Source: Kalaharituber pfeilii
Lineage: Eukaryota > Ascomycota > Pezizomycetes > Pezizales > Pezizaceae
DNA length: 64,000 nt
Assembly: GCA_015179045.1 (NCBI GenBank)
Contig: WHUZ01000076.1
Coordinates: 186,001 to 250,000 of the forward strand
Direction of reading: 5' to 3'
Below the pieces are notes generated by a model, which worked only from the letters and a program-made list of their open reading frames with translations, did no database searches and had not been told where the DNA came from. Position 1 is the stretch's first letter, and every line of letters starts with the position of its first letter. Positions 1 through 10,241 of this stretch are shown here, piece after piece. A program made the position numbers and the translations under genes.

Positions 1-161
1 CAAGGACCAGAACCTGGTGGAGATACGCAAATGGGCGGGGAAGGAGTGAAGACATTTTCATTGCTAACTTGATTCATGTTTACTTTTAATGTACTGTTAA
101 ACATCGCCATAGCCCATAGGGCGGCATGCAATTAATGAAATAAAAAAAAAAAAAAAAAAAA
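1..161 (+). mobile_element. LINE 3' end with tail A (runs off window start)
   Basis: Bases 2-49 encode the last residues of a LINE ORF2 (ending LVEIRKWAGKE, then TGA), followed by a short 3' UTR, the tail-A hairpin from 105 and a poly-A run ending at 161. The sequence right after the poly-A (162-210) is NLR-like on the minus strand, so the element is inserted in the NLR pseudogene. Its 5' part and first target duplication lie outside the window. Confidence 0.85.
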
Positions 162-562
162 TTGGCGTCTTTCAGAAACACTTCCTTGATCTCCGCTCTA
201 CGGTCTGGTGCTTAGGCACGAGGGTCGCCACTCTGGCCGGCATACTGGGCAACAAGGGACTACGACTCTGGAGACACCGGATTGGGAAAGCCGACGGTCC
301 AGAATGCAAATGGTGTGGCAAAAGCCTGGAGACCTCCGCACACGGGCTAAACGAGTGCGAAGTATGGAAACGGAAATGGCCAGGAGGGCAGTCGGACCTC
401 AAGAAACCCCCTAAGACAGACGACGAGGGAGACAGACTGGTGGAATTTCTAAAATAGGTGGGACGGGAATAACGGGCGTTATGAAGGGATTAGATAACGT
501 TTCTTTGGGCCTTACTTTATTTATTCATTTACTTAGGCTTTTGCCTTAGTTTCCTTAACCTA

Positions 563-3181
563 TGGTGCTGTTGGTCAAGAAGGGATCCCCCAACAACCAA
601 AATCACGGACTTAAACTCGAAGTATAATTTCATTACACAACCACACCTGATTAAATATTGTAGGATTAGTACTAGTGTAAAATAGAAAATTGCTATATAT
701 AGACATGAACTACTGAATTTTTCGATGACTTTTATATACACGTTCTGTAAACTCTTTTGTACCATATTCACAACCCTCTTGATAGGCCTCCATAGTGCAT
801 AGACATTTATAAAAAAAGCGATCAATGGTAATATCAGAAACAGAACTAAGACTCCGAGGAATAGTTGTAAAGCATCAATACTATACTCACAATTATTGCG
901 AACATGATGCTTCGCTGCCGCCTAAAAATATTCAATAAAATTCAGTTCACAGTGAAAACAAGGATAAAATAAAACCAAATGTCCATGAGCTTCTATTTCC
1001 TCTTGTAAACGGCCCTTTTATTCCAAAAAATCATGTTCCATTCCTAAACACCAACGTGCACAGCAATCACGAACACCTGATAGACACTTTTTATCAGGAC
1101 AATCTAAGCGCATGCCATGTCTCCAAAGTCCATGCTCTTTGAGTACCTCCCGAATTCCTTTTGATTGGTTTCGCCATTCTGGATTTGGATGATCAGGAGG
1201 AAAATTCATTGGTTGTGGGCGTTGTTTGCTATGAATAAATCCGTCCCCTAGTCGTGGTTGTTTACCTGCAGGGTTCAAATTCATCCGAGATACTACTAAA
1301 GCATCTTCTGCAAAGCCGCATGATTTGAAGCATTATCAAATAGAAATACTGCTTGCTTGCCTGGGTATGCTGCTTCGAATAATGGAATTGCCTTAGTGAT
1401 TGTATGCTCAACCATTTTATCTCCATTCCAGTAGTTGTCTTTTCCATACTCAAGATATTCAGTAGCAAATTTACCATCATGCTGTAAACGACCTGCCGGT
1501 ATCATGAACTCTGAGACCATAATTCCTTTTCCCCGTGACTTTTGTCGTAAGGGTTGTGCATTGCCTTGGATCCATAACCGCCATCGTCCATCATTTGCAT
1601 TAAAGGTTGACTCGTCATGTGTAACAAGAATCTTTGGCTTTTCACCTAATGGTAAGATTGGTTCTTGTTGAATAATCTTCTCAGAATTATTTTCATTGGA
1701 TCCTGAAGTAATAGTGAATTTGATCGAGGTACGTAATAGTTCAAAAAAGCGAGGTAAGAAAACCTCTTAATGGTATCGCACAACATCTTCTCACTCATGC
1801 CCGTCAATATAGACACCCTTTTTGACATCTCGCCATCGAAATCCTAACTTTCGCAACCACTGCCGTGCTGTAGACACTTTAATAGACTGAGATTTGGCAG
1901 TAGCATTTGATGAAAGTATACTCTCAAGCTCTTCCATCATCTTCTTCTTCGCCAACAAGCTTGAAATATTCAGTAACTGCCATTGCTAAGCTGTGAGCAG
2001 TAAGACTTTCACCCACACTAGCAATATGTTTTCGAACTGCCAGCTGAACTCCTTCATCATCTAACTATAGTAACTAAATCGAGAAGTTCGTAAGCCTTGA
2101 AACCCCTCCGGAATTTGTCGACTAATAAGGCAATTTCATTTCCACTGCCTCAAATGCTTTGCCATTTTTGCTCTTCGATTGAAAGAATGAGCTGTCATTA
2201 ATGATAATGAGGTGCGAGTTTCCTGAGGACGACGAAGCTGAAGTTGAAGAAAATGCAATTCTGCTAAGTATCGTTGGTAGTTTTGCCCTGCTGCTATCAT
2301 CTCTTTTTTTAATTTGAACTTTCGCCGTAATTCTTGAATTCCAGTCAAAAGTGTCTCCACTCGCATTTCCATTGCAGACTTAGATTCCAGTATAACCTCA
2401 TGCTGCTGCTGATTCCGAGCTATTTACTGGAGTAAAGTAAGCTGTTAATGGGCGACAGCCAATTGCGGAGTGCTGTCAATCTTGTTGAGCTTTCATAATG
2501 TTTGGTGAGAGACTTGTGCACCACGTTGATATTTGAACTGGATAGTAGAGAAGTCCACATCTATTATATTCCCCATCAACTCCATATGAACATCTACTTT
2601 TATGCTCAAGTCTTGAATATCCTGCTCATCATCTTGTTCCTCCTCTTCTTAATCCCATTCAGACTCATCTACCAAAGTCTGTTCCCTTTCACTATATACA
2701 ATGGGGGTATCCGCCTCTGCAACAGGAGTATCCACCTCCGCAATAGGGGTATCCGCTTCCACTGTGATAGCTCTCTTCTTCGTTCGCCTCATAGCAGCTG
2801 CAGCTACTGAAGCAAGTAGACAAGCTCTTCTTTTCTTGCCGGGACGAGCCATCTTAGTACAGCTAACAGACTCAGATGTATGACTGACACTGGCTGAGCG
2901 TCTGAAGAACTATCACAGCATTGTCAATTATTTTTTCATATTGAGAGGAACACTGAAGCAGAATATACTCACTCTTAGAAGCGTCACTCAAGTTGTCCGA
3001 TGTCAAAAAGCTGTTTTTGTTGTCGCAACGGAATCTGCTCAGATTGATTGTTCGTTGGTGTCAGGGGAGGTCAATCCAGGGGGATGGGGGCCGGTCAAAC
3101 CGAGGGGCAAAGGTAATTTGGACGTATTAGTCAGCAAGCCAGCGAATTTCACAACCGGTCCCTTATTGACCAACAGCACTA
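563..3181 (-). mobile_element. DNA transposon with short TIRs, nested in a LINE
   Basis: The ends carry inverted repeats starting GTGCTGTTGGTCAA (565 on the plus strand; ending 3179 on the minus strand), about 21 bp with one mismatch. A TA lies beside the right end and near the left end, so a TA target is likely, with two extra bases (TG) on the left. The interior encodes a decayed DDE transposase on the minus strand. The host sequence is a LINE 3' UTR, so this element arrived after the LINE. Confidence 0.8.
700..2852 (-). pseudogene. DDE transposase pseudogene
   Basis: The reading starts at MARPGKKRRACLL (2852) and passes through several stops and frameshifts. Recognisable blocks are ARQWLRKLGFRW with a following VYIDGHE, ILVTHDESTFNANDGR (first catalytic Asp), KGIMVSEFMIPAGRL, AVFLFDNASNHAA (second Asp), MNLNPAGKQPRLGDG, GLWRHGMRLDC, and FHCELNFIEYF (catalytic Glu), where the next Trp codon has become TAG, then AAAKHHVRNNCEYSID. 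This architecture is a widespread fungal DDE transposase family (IS630/Tc1-like by motif layout, from memory). It cannot make an active protein but would still date the nested LINE. Confidence 0.8.
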
Positions 3182-3387
3182 GTCTCATGCCCAGCCCCTA
3201 GGGCACTAAACAGCACCATATGTAGCTAAACCCCGCCATAGCCTATAAGGCGACACGCGAGTAATGAAATAAAAAAAAAAAAAAAAAAATACGGTCTGGT
3301 GACACCTTCCCGCGGAGTAGCCTCTTCGCCTCGATGCTGGCTTCCAACTCACTTTGAACATAATTCCTTATATCCTCAGCATTGCCT

Positions 3388-3443
3388 TCGCCATAGCCCC
3401 CAGGGCGGCACGCGAGTAATGATATAAAAAAAAAAAAAAAAAA
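3388..3443 (+). mobile_element. Solo tail-A insertion
   Basis: A 56-bp insert consists only of the tail-A hairpin, GCGAGTAATGATAT and poly-A. It is flanked by a perfect 12-bp duplication TCAGCATTGCCT (3376-3387 and 3444-3455). Removing it restores the NLR reading EARGNA-EDIRNYV. It is the cleanest case of a LINE integration that copied only the 3' recognition end. Confidence 0.92.
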
Positions 3444-3800
3444 TCAGCATTGCCTCGCGCTTCAATGAATATATGATAAATTTCTTGCATTCTGTCCACA
3501 ATTTCTACGTTATGGCGGCTGGATACCAATATTAGACTGAAACCTTCGATTTCTTCGTAATTGTCAAGAATAGGTCGAGAATGGAATGTATCGAGCTTTG
3601 CCCGCATTCAGCAAGAGCATCTAGGACAATAATAGGTTCTCGGTAGTACTCAACCAATTGGGTAATAAGGTTGATTGCTGCATCGAATGGAAGATGCTTC
3701 CTGAAAGCAGGATCTTTCTGCTCTTTCCCATAGGCTTCCTGTGCAGGTGCACAGATTGTCGTGCAGGAGATGCAAGCTGTCTAACTAGGGGAAGTAGATA

Positions 3801-4142
3801 GTGAGCGGCACGAGCCGAGCCAGCTCGAGCCGGCTCGAGCTCAAACGAGCCAAGATCATGCTTGTGTTTTTCTTGACAGCTCGCTAAAATGCTTAGCCAG
3901 TGCTAGGTTTCATAAACTGTAAATACCTAATATAAGTAATAATTAGAGGCTTGGAGCTCATTCTGACCTACCAACAACTTCGAAATGCACAATTTAGCTG
4001 ATAGTAGTGAGAAAGATGAAAATTTAGCTTAGTTTAGGTTAGTTTGTCAATATTATGTATATAATCAATCCAGGCTCGAGCTCATGCCACGCCAGCTCGA
4101 GCTCACCCTCCAGCTCGGCTCGAGCTAGCTCGTGCCGCTCAC
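3801..4142. repeat. MITE copy 1 (GTGAGCGG TIR, TA target)
   Basis: A 342-bp non-coding element has terminal inverted repeats GTGAGCGGCACGAGC, then GAGCTCGAGC-rich subterminal sequence and an AT-rich core, with TA on both sides. A second copy at 15851-16181 shares TIRs, core and TA flanks. It splits the NLR pseudogene between LQTLLL and LVRQLA. Confidence 0.9.
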
Positions 4143-4484
4143 TAGAAGTAGAGTTTGCAAGCTATCCCGACGGGCCTCCTCATCTCGCTTACAATACAGT
4201 AGAAGAATGAGACTTTGTCCACTCTCGGCTGTAAATGATCAAATGACAGCGGAACTACAAAGTGCAAACAAAGCTTTGTTAGTTTGCCTTGGGAACGCAG
4301 GATTGTGATCCTCACACTAACTTTGTCTTTCCAGCTGCCAGCTGAATTCGGACAATGAGCGATTCTCTATATAGACGATGGCAAGATCAACTCACGAGTC
4401 CGGGGTAACCATAAAATTTCCGACTGCTTTGATTCTAGCCAGAAATCCAAATTCTTGTCTCCGAACAGCCATTTTCTAGTACCC

Positions 4485-5430
4485 AGCACCACAGAAGCCG
4501 GGGCTTAGCCCCATCACGTGTGTACACACGGAGCCATCACCACCTCCACCGCCGGCGCCACCACCACCGCCACCACCACCGCCACCACCTCCACCAGCAC
4601 AGCCTCTGGGCCCAGCCCCATCATGTGCATAGACATCCCGCCGGCGCCACCCGCCGACCGGAAGGGGAAGGAAAAGGCGGACCCACCTGTGCCACGTGAC
4701 GGCAACACCTCCGGCAACAGGAAGAGGAAGGGGAAGACGCCCGCTCCCAATCAGCCCTACGAAATAAAACGCCGACTCAGCGATGAGGAGGCAAAAAAGA
4801 TCGCAGCTTCGGGAGCACCACCACCCGCACCGCCGTCACCCGCACCGGCACCACAGCCATCGCCGCCACCGGTGCCGGCACCATCATCACCGAACACACC
4901 ACCACCGTCGCCACCCAAGCCAAGACGGAAGCTTCCGACCCAGCAAGAAGCGTTCCGGCGACACCGTGCCACCACCAAGACCTCTGTCAAGACTGGAATC
5001 GTTGTACATGGGGTAGCATTGAGGAAGGATCTGGGGAACGTACAACGATGGCTGGTTGCAGACAACAAGGACCTGAAGAAGGTGGTTGGGATCCGTTGGT
5101 TGAGAAAGAAGGACCTACTAGTTGGAGAGGGGAAGAAGACGAGCTCCATAGTAGTTTATCTGGAAGACCAACAGGACATCGACAAGGTGCGACTCGGAGG
5201 AAGATGGTTGAAAGTGAGCCAGTACGAGGCGGATAGGGGACGGAGATGAGGAAGGAGATGAGACGGACTGGCCGCTCCCCTCGCAACACTATGTAAACTG
5301 CGGGCATCATGTATTTAAAGTTGCTTACTTCTTTCGTTCTTTTTGGAGTTTTTTAATAAAAACCCTCGCCATAGCCCTTAGGGCGGCAAGCGAGTATTGA
5401 TATAAAAAAAAAAAAAAAAAAAAAAAAAAA
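4485..5430 (+). mobile_element. ORF1-only LINE derivative with tail A
   Basis: This 5'-truncated element holds an ORF1-like coding region (4518-5249), a short 3' UTR with GCGGGCATCATGTA, AATAAAA, the tail-A hairpin from 5367 and poly-A to 5430. It sits between two halves of the NLR pseudogene. No target duplication is seen; instead about 9 bp of NLR sequence seem missing at the junction, so the exact 5' edge (4480-4495) is uncertain. Confidence 0.85.
4518..5249 (+). pseudogene. ORF1-like protein of non-autonomous LINE, 5'-truncated
   Basis: The open frame encodes 243 residues, but the true N-terminal reading (GLSPITCVHTEPSPPPPPPA) is in another frame, so it is frameshifted near 4600. The order is a Thr/Pro-rich stretch, GPSPIMCIDIPPAPP, KRKGKTPAPNQPYEIK with the following LSDEEAKKIA, a proline-rich linker, and a C-terminal globular block from GIVVHGVALRKDLG through VVGIRWLRKKDLL, KKTSSIVVYLE and VRLGGRWLK to RGRR-stop. 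The beta-alpha-beta pattern suggests an RRM-like nucleic-acid-binding fold as in LINE ORF1p (inference). No CCHC knuckle follows. Confidence 0.75.
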
Positions 5431-5691
5431 TTGTGCAAAATCATGGTGAGTTCGATATGGGATCTCAGAAAACCAGTGGAGGATCCTGATCTTCTCCGTA
5501 TCTAAGGCCCAGCCAGGAATAATATTTTGTGCTTCATTGAGAGAGCCACCAGTGGTGACACAGAATGCCTTCAACTTGTTTATACTTGGAAGTGACAAGG
5601 CTCTGAGATGGCTGTTGGCTGGATGCAGGGGAACTTGGAACTATATGACTGCGATCAGCCTTTTGAAAGGTTGCAAGAATAAATCTCTTTG

Positions 5692-5755
5692 TTTTTTTTT
5701 CTTTTCTTTTTGTTTTTTAAGTATTAGACGCGTACCGCCCTAGGGGCTACGGCGA
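5692..5755 (-). mobile_element. Short tail-A insertion, minus strand
   Basis: A poly-T run with interruptions is followed by AAGTATTAGACGCGTACCGC and CCTAGGGGCTACGGCGA, a diverged reverse complement of tail A (hairpin arms GCCC/GGGC kept). No target duplication is evident, so the right edge is uncertain. Confidence 0.6.
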
Positions 5756-5807
5756 CAGTTTAGTTACATAAGAGATAGAACCATCAGTTCAACGCGCTCT
5801 TCGTTAC

Positions 5808-6600
5808 TTGGTGGCAGGCACCAGGAGGGACCTGGTGGAGGGCCTGGCCAACTTGGAGTCTATACACACATTCGTGGAAGGAGAGCGGCCAAGGGTGGCC
5901 AACGAGCCACTGAAAGACACGGGAGAGGGACACCAGTACTTAAGGGGATCCTTACAACCCAGAGACCCCAAACCCCTAGCCATCCTCCCCACCCTGACCG
6001 CGGACGCCGAAAAGGAGGAATGGGAACGTCTAATCACAGAAGAGGAGGACGATGGATGGACAAGCATATATGCTGACGGCAGTAGGATGGACGGCAAAGC
6101 GGGCGCGGAGCAGGACGGCTACTTACCTAGGAACCAAAGCCACCGTCAACGATGCTGAACTGATAGCAATTTCCGAAGCGCTACGCGGCAACGCAGAGGC
6201 AGGCAAGGCAGCGAAGATCAGCACGTGCCTACGGTACCAGGACGAGATCGTCACGGAACCAGGACTACGGCAGGCGGCGAAGTCCCACAGAGCAGAGGAG
6301 AGGAACCGATTGCAGCTTAGTTACAAGCCACTCCAGACACCGGAACATCACTTAGGCCCGATGGCTGGACTCCTGGGAGGCAAAGTCTGCGAGCCTGGCG
6401 GTACAAAATAGGGAAAAGCGACGGTCACCGGAATGTCGATGGTGCGGAGGGAGAAGAGACAACGACACACCTATTGGACGAATGCCGAGTATGGAAGAAT
6501 AGGATATGGCCAGAGGGGGAGGGAGGCAATAGCCACACCCCCGGAGGGCAGGGACAGGGACCCCCTCCTGGATCTGATGGGGCAACTGGAGGATTAAGAG
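5808..6600 (+). pseudogene. LINE ORF2 fragment (RNase H to CCHC)
   Basis: Three overlapping frames (5808-6158, 6052-6411, 6474-6600) read as one decayed ORF2 C-terminal third. Compared with the copy at 19259-20597, it has frameshifts near 6110 and 6400 and an internal RNase H deletion that removes the ITDSR-containing segment. RNase H cannot be active. The first ten bases belong to the flank, not the element. Confidence 0.75.
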
Positions 6601-6744
6601 GGGACACACTTCCTGATAGCTTAGCGTTACTTCCCATATCTTTCGTTATTTCCTTTGCTGCTTATTTTACCCATATGTACGTAACATCGCCATAGCCCCT
6701 AGGGCGGCACGCGATTGTTGATATAAAGAAAAAAAAAAAAAAAC
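5818..6744 (+). mobile_element. 5'-truncated LINE (ORF2 RNase H end, tail A)
   Basis: Flanks carry a 14-bp duplication TTACTTGGTRGCAG with one mismatch (5804-5817 and 6745-6758). The interior encodes the RT-RNase H linker (RRDLVEGLANLESIHTFVEG), the RNase H start (WTSIYADGSRMDGKAGA), NDAELIAISEAL, then a frameshifted CCHC region near 6430-6500 (EETTTHLLDECRVWKNR). Between AELIAISEAL and RYQDEIVTEPGLRQA about 70 residues of RNase H seen in the copy at 19116-20597 are deleted. Tail A starts at 6688 and poly-A ends by 6743. Confidence 0.88.
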
Positions 6745-6758
6745 TTACTTGGTAGCAG

Positions 6759-7212
6759 ACGATTCCCGGCTCCTTTCCTTGTTCTGTCCAAAAGATGTCG
6801 TCTCGCTTTATGGGCTTTTAGCACAGCAGGAATTCATCCCTTCTATCTTGGATCAACTGAAATTGGCTTTGCGAACTTGCAACATCAGTATTGTAACTGC
6901 ACGAGATGTGTTGGCTTGATGACCTGTGGAGTAATAAAGACATCCTTTTCGAGCGCGACGACTGTGGAAATCCACTGATCAACAGGCCCTACGTCCAGAA
7001 ACCGTTCCATTCACTTACCCGTAACCCAATCTAGCACTTCGATAAGCGGCGAGGATGTTTGGTCTTCAATTATGCTGGTTTCTAACAAGATGCTTCTCTC
7101 TCTCGGCATTGTTGTGCTTGAGATTTATCACTGGAAATATTTTGGAGTGTTGCAAGGCCAATTAACAAACGCAAACTATTGGATGATATATTTCATGTTG
7201 CAGGAGCGAAAT
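6759..7212. other. Gene-free stretch
   Basis: Pre-insertion host sequence lies between two retroelements. A plus-strand open frame (from 7072) reads LGIVVLEIYHWKYFGVLQGQ, but I recognise no family and see no start context or introns. Confidence 0.4.
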
Positions 7213-7223
7213 ATGGATTCGCA

Positions 7224-8575
7224 GTTTTTTTTTTTTTTTTTATTTTCACATAACCCCGCTTGCAGCTGTTCGCCATGGCAGGGTCCCTGGACCGAGGTCC
7301 TTATGGCCCGGAGACAGGCACCTAAAAACAAACAACAACTCACTATATACACCGATATTCAAAAGGGAATAGAGGAAATAAAACCCATGAGACAACCCGC
7401 TATGCCGTCAAGTCCATTTCCTCCACCTCCCTCCCCTTCCCCTTTCTGTCCACCTTTGAATTTCTATCCCAGTCATACAGGCACGAATCGTACCACTTGC
7501 CTGGCATTCTTACCTTCGCTGGTGTTTGGCTATCCGATTCCACCTCCCCATCCAGGTAGATGACAACCGAGCTAGCCTTCTTTCCCTCCCTCCTCTCTTT
7601 CTTCACCAACCATCTTGCCGCAACAATCTTTCCCATCCATGGGTTCGCATTCTCCATCCAATCTCTTACTTTCCCGAGTTTCTTTGTCACCGCAATTCCA
7701 TGTACTACGATCGCACGACTGGATTGCGGGAGTGTCCTTTCCTTTGGGATTGGCTTCGGAGATGGTGCTGGAGCTGGTTTCTTGGACATTTTCTGCTTGG
7801 GGGACTGGTACTCTGTCCCCCTTTCACTTTTTTGGACTTTGGAAAGCAGTGGACTTTGTTCGGCTTTTGGGTGGTGCCACCGGAGGTCGGTCAGAATTGT
7901 CCCCTTCCGGGGGTGTGCTTGGCGGGATGTTCTGGGAGACAACTGCTGCATATGACAGCTTTGGTGGTTTCTCCGGGTCAGTTTGTGATTCCCCTTCCTT
8001 TGAGGGTTTCCTCAGGTGTATATTGTGTATTTCTGTGCATGATTCCGTCTTCACCGCTAGTGCAAGAGCAGCAATGACGCGATGCACACTCCTGATTTCA
8101 CACAGGAACCTGTCTGTTGGTTCAAAGTTTGGTCTTGTCTTCTGGTCTTTTATGCAAGCATGTATGTGTTCGATGACATCCCCCACGGCATCAAGCATAT
8201 CGGACATATTGACTCCGCCGAGCCGATCTGCGATAGACTTGTACAGTGGGGCCTCAAGACGGGTACTCTTGGCTAGAGTTGTTTTGGCACCTACGGGCAT
8301 GTTTTTTGGTGCTGGGCTGCCCAATGCCATGAATCTATTGGTCGGATCCATGGTGGGAATGCCAAGAAGTCAGGGATGGTGGTGTGCTGGCAACGGAGTA
8401 AGGAGCTGAAAATTTCCTCAAAACTTAACCCCCAAGGGGGAAACTTGAGGAGTTGGGTTTTTTGGAATAAAAATTAAATCTAAAGACTCAGCGCACTGAG
8501 AGCTTTCGATCTATGTAGGTTTCGCTGGGGGGGACGCTGTGGTTGCGGAGTGGCTTCCGAGCGCTCGTCCTGTCA
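7224..8575 (-). mobile_element. ORF1-only element with 5' UTR and tail B
   Basis: Read on the minus strand, it starts with a 5' UTR (from about 8575; AGGACGAGCGCTCGGAAGCC, then a block also at 47798-48030) and continues with ORF1 (8351-7400), a short 3' UTR, tail B and poly-A (7225-7242). The flanks share ATGGATTCGCA (7213-7223 and 8576-8586). It appears close to full length at its 5' end because its UTR matches the element at 47798. There is no ORF2. Confidence 0.88.
7400..8351 (-). pseudogene. ORF1-like protein, one frameshift
   Basis: The start MDPTNRFMALGSP (8351) leads a predicted alpha-helical N-terminal region (SIADRLGGVNMSDMLDAVGD, then VIEHIHACIKDQKTRPNFEP) unlike the N-termini of other copies. 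A linker with LSYAAVVSQN follows. A frameshift in an A6 run near 7830 moves the reading to the second frame, which carries the shared C-terminal block: AIVVHGIAVTKKLGKVRDWM, IVAARWLVKKE, KKASSVVIYLDGE, RMPGKWYDSCLYDWDR. A 20-residue tail rich in Lys/Arg and Glu precedes the stop. One base change would separate it from an open ORF, so it is fairly young. Confidence 0.8.
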
Positions 8576-8586
8576 TGGATTCGCAT

Positions 8587-8738
8587 CATGGAGAAGTTCG
8601 CGGGCAATACATGTAGTTAGGGTTACGAGCTTTGTTGTTTGTGTGGTTGTTTATTTTTATTTTCATTAATAAAGACCCTCACCATAGCCCTTTGGGCGGC
8701 ATGCGAGTATTGATATTAAAAAAAAAAAAAAAAAAAAA
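8587..8738 (+). mobile_element. 3'-UTR-only insertion, tail A
   Basis: About 150 bp carry GCGGGCAATACATGTAGTTA, the 3' UTR motif shared by ORF1-only elements, then AATAAAGACCCTCACCATAG, a diverged hairpin and poly-A to 8738. TGGATTCGCA lies on both sides (8577-8586 and 8739-8748). The tail-B element at 7224-8575 sits in the opposite orientation directly against its left target copy. Confidence 0.82.
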
Positions 8739-8750
8739 TGGATTCGCAGT

Positions 8751-10231
8751 GACGAGGTGTATTGAAGGGTTGGATCATCGACCTAAGATATTAGCACATG
8801 TGAGATTTAAAAAATTGTGGCTCCATTGGAGGATTATCTGAAGCTTTTTTTTGAACAAGACTTGCAAGCCGTATTTACTTAAATGATTATTGTACCTACT
8901 TGAATTTTAGTCTTTAGCATGTGCATTGTCCATAATTACCTGTTTAATATCACACTCGCAGAGTAAGCCCATAGGAGGGTTTCGTTGCGGGCTCAATCGA
9001 CAAAGAATTGCTAGTAACTTGGGAATGTGAGTTTCAGTCTCCTTGTGACCAAAAAATCATGCCCTCCAACGGCATTGGGAGTTCAAGAATGCTTGTTACA
9101 GCCTCTAATCAGTGGATACACTCCTGTTATACAATGAGCTACTTGCATTGTGATGCCTCGCTATAGCCGTTGGGGGGGCCATGCGAGAAATGGGAAGAAC
9201 ATGCATTGCGAATAATATGAAGAAATCAAAGAAAACGAGAAGATTTGACTTGAGACTGAGTTGGAACTGGGCTACTTAAGTGAAAGCATTTGTCTGCTGA
9301 GTCGTGACTTGGCGGACGATTAGCTCAATTAGTGTCTTTTCCTATCTCTTATCAGTAAACACAAAACAGTCACTCTGACTCCTTCACCTCCCTTCCTCCA
9401 TGCTTTTTGCTAGCTTCCAAAGTTGGCTCGATCCCAACGTGCGTCATTCTTTAGCATTTTATATCAATACAGGGTATACATTAACCTCCTTGCTTCGGCC
9501 TCGTCCTCTGACTCCACGCTCCTCCACGAACAGCCTATGTCATTCAAAATGGTTATTCCATACCACTACAATCCTGCGAACCGCCATGTTCCTCCGCACC
9601 ATCGCCTGGGTGATTCTTTGAGTATCAACAATCAAACACCCTGCTACTATCGCAAGGGCCTTCAACGTACGTAAACTATTATGTATCAAACTCTAGTACT
9701 CTAGAGAAAACATTAACAGCAAACGTCAGCGTCGATACGACCCATAAGAGCCAATTCTCATTGGACACTGCCATATCACCACAATCCGCTTAACCGCGAG
9801 CTGCCGCTGCACCATCGCAATGTTCCATTGCAACATTCCAATAGACGCGAAACTTCAATTCTACAACCTCTTCCGAAGACGAATCACACATCGAATTCTC
9901 ATGTGTCCACGGAGGAACTCCAGCAGCTACTAGGCATATTGCAGAAGATTGGTATGGAGACATTCTCCGTTCAGCTCTACACTACCAAAAGACTTAGGAT
10001 GCTAATAGTTTATTACAGGCCAGAATGGGAAGGGCGACCCAAGTGACAATCCCATCAGTTCGGGGAGCGATTCAGAATCCGTGCGTGAAAAGCGCTGAAA
10101 AGGAATTTATCACGGGCATTCAGCGGAAGAAATGATAATTCCGTTCTCATCATGTACAGTACAGTCCTTACTTTGACATCATTGCGAGCGTTGTACTTTT
10201 TTAGTTTCTTAAATCAGAGTGAGAGTCAATG
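8751..10231. other. Gene-poor stretch with a degraded tail A
   Basis: No gene is supported. Bases 9157-9200 (CTCGCTATAGCCG, then GGGGGGGCCATGCGAGAAAT) look like an old tail-A relic without a poly-A. Short open frames at 9400-9674 and 9828-10046 show no recognisable protein. Confidence 0.4.
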
Positions 10232-10241
10232 GCAAAGGTCG

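Larger units (their letters stand above)
211..3289 (+). mobile_element. 5'-truncated LINE (tail A) holding a nested DNA transposon
   Basis: The insertion is flanked by a perfect 12-bp target duplication TACGGTCTGGTG (199-210 and 3290-3301). Joining the outer flanks restores the NLR reading RLLRGKVSPDRRAEI. Bases 211-456 encode the ORF2 C-terminus: RVATLAGILGNKGLRLWRHR, a CCHC motif starting CKWCGKSL, and an end at VEFLK-stop. The 3' UTR is split by a TIR transposon (about 563-3181), resumes at 3182 and ends in a tail-A variant (hairpin arm GCCT/AGGC) from 3234 and poly-A to 3289. Confidence 0.9.
162..5690 (-). pseudogene. NACHT NLR pseudogene split by nested insertions
   Basis: Minus-strand pieces at 162-210, 3302-3387, 3456-3800, 4143-4485 and 5431 to about 5600-5690 read in order as one NLR matching the intact gene at 52183-57074. 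Recognisable parts are DTEKIRILHWFSEIPYR with HHDFAQ, a degraded P-loop exon (AAGKTKLV) with intron-like borders, VDKVSFFYC, HLPFDAAINLITQLV, the Walker B region PIIVLDALAEC, ILVSSRHN and RLLRGKVSPDRRAEI. Walker B has Ala where the intact copy has Asp (DALDEC). Frameshifts occur near 4190 and 3780. A LINE (211-3289), a solo tail (3388-3443), a MITE (3801-4142), an ORF1-only element (4485-5430) and the LINE at 1-161 interrupt it. Fungal NLRs are STAND NTPases used in non-self recognition; this copy is dead. The 5' limit is uncertain. Confidence 0.85.

Noticed and set aside
3801..4142. Bidirectional transcription terminator
   Set aside because: The inverted GAGCTCG repeats at both ends, TA flanks and a second copy show that it is a MITE.
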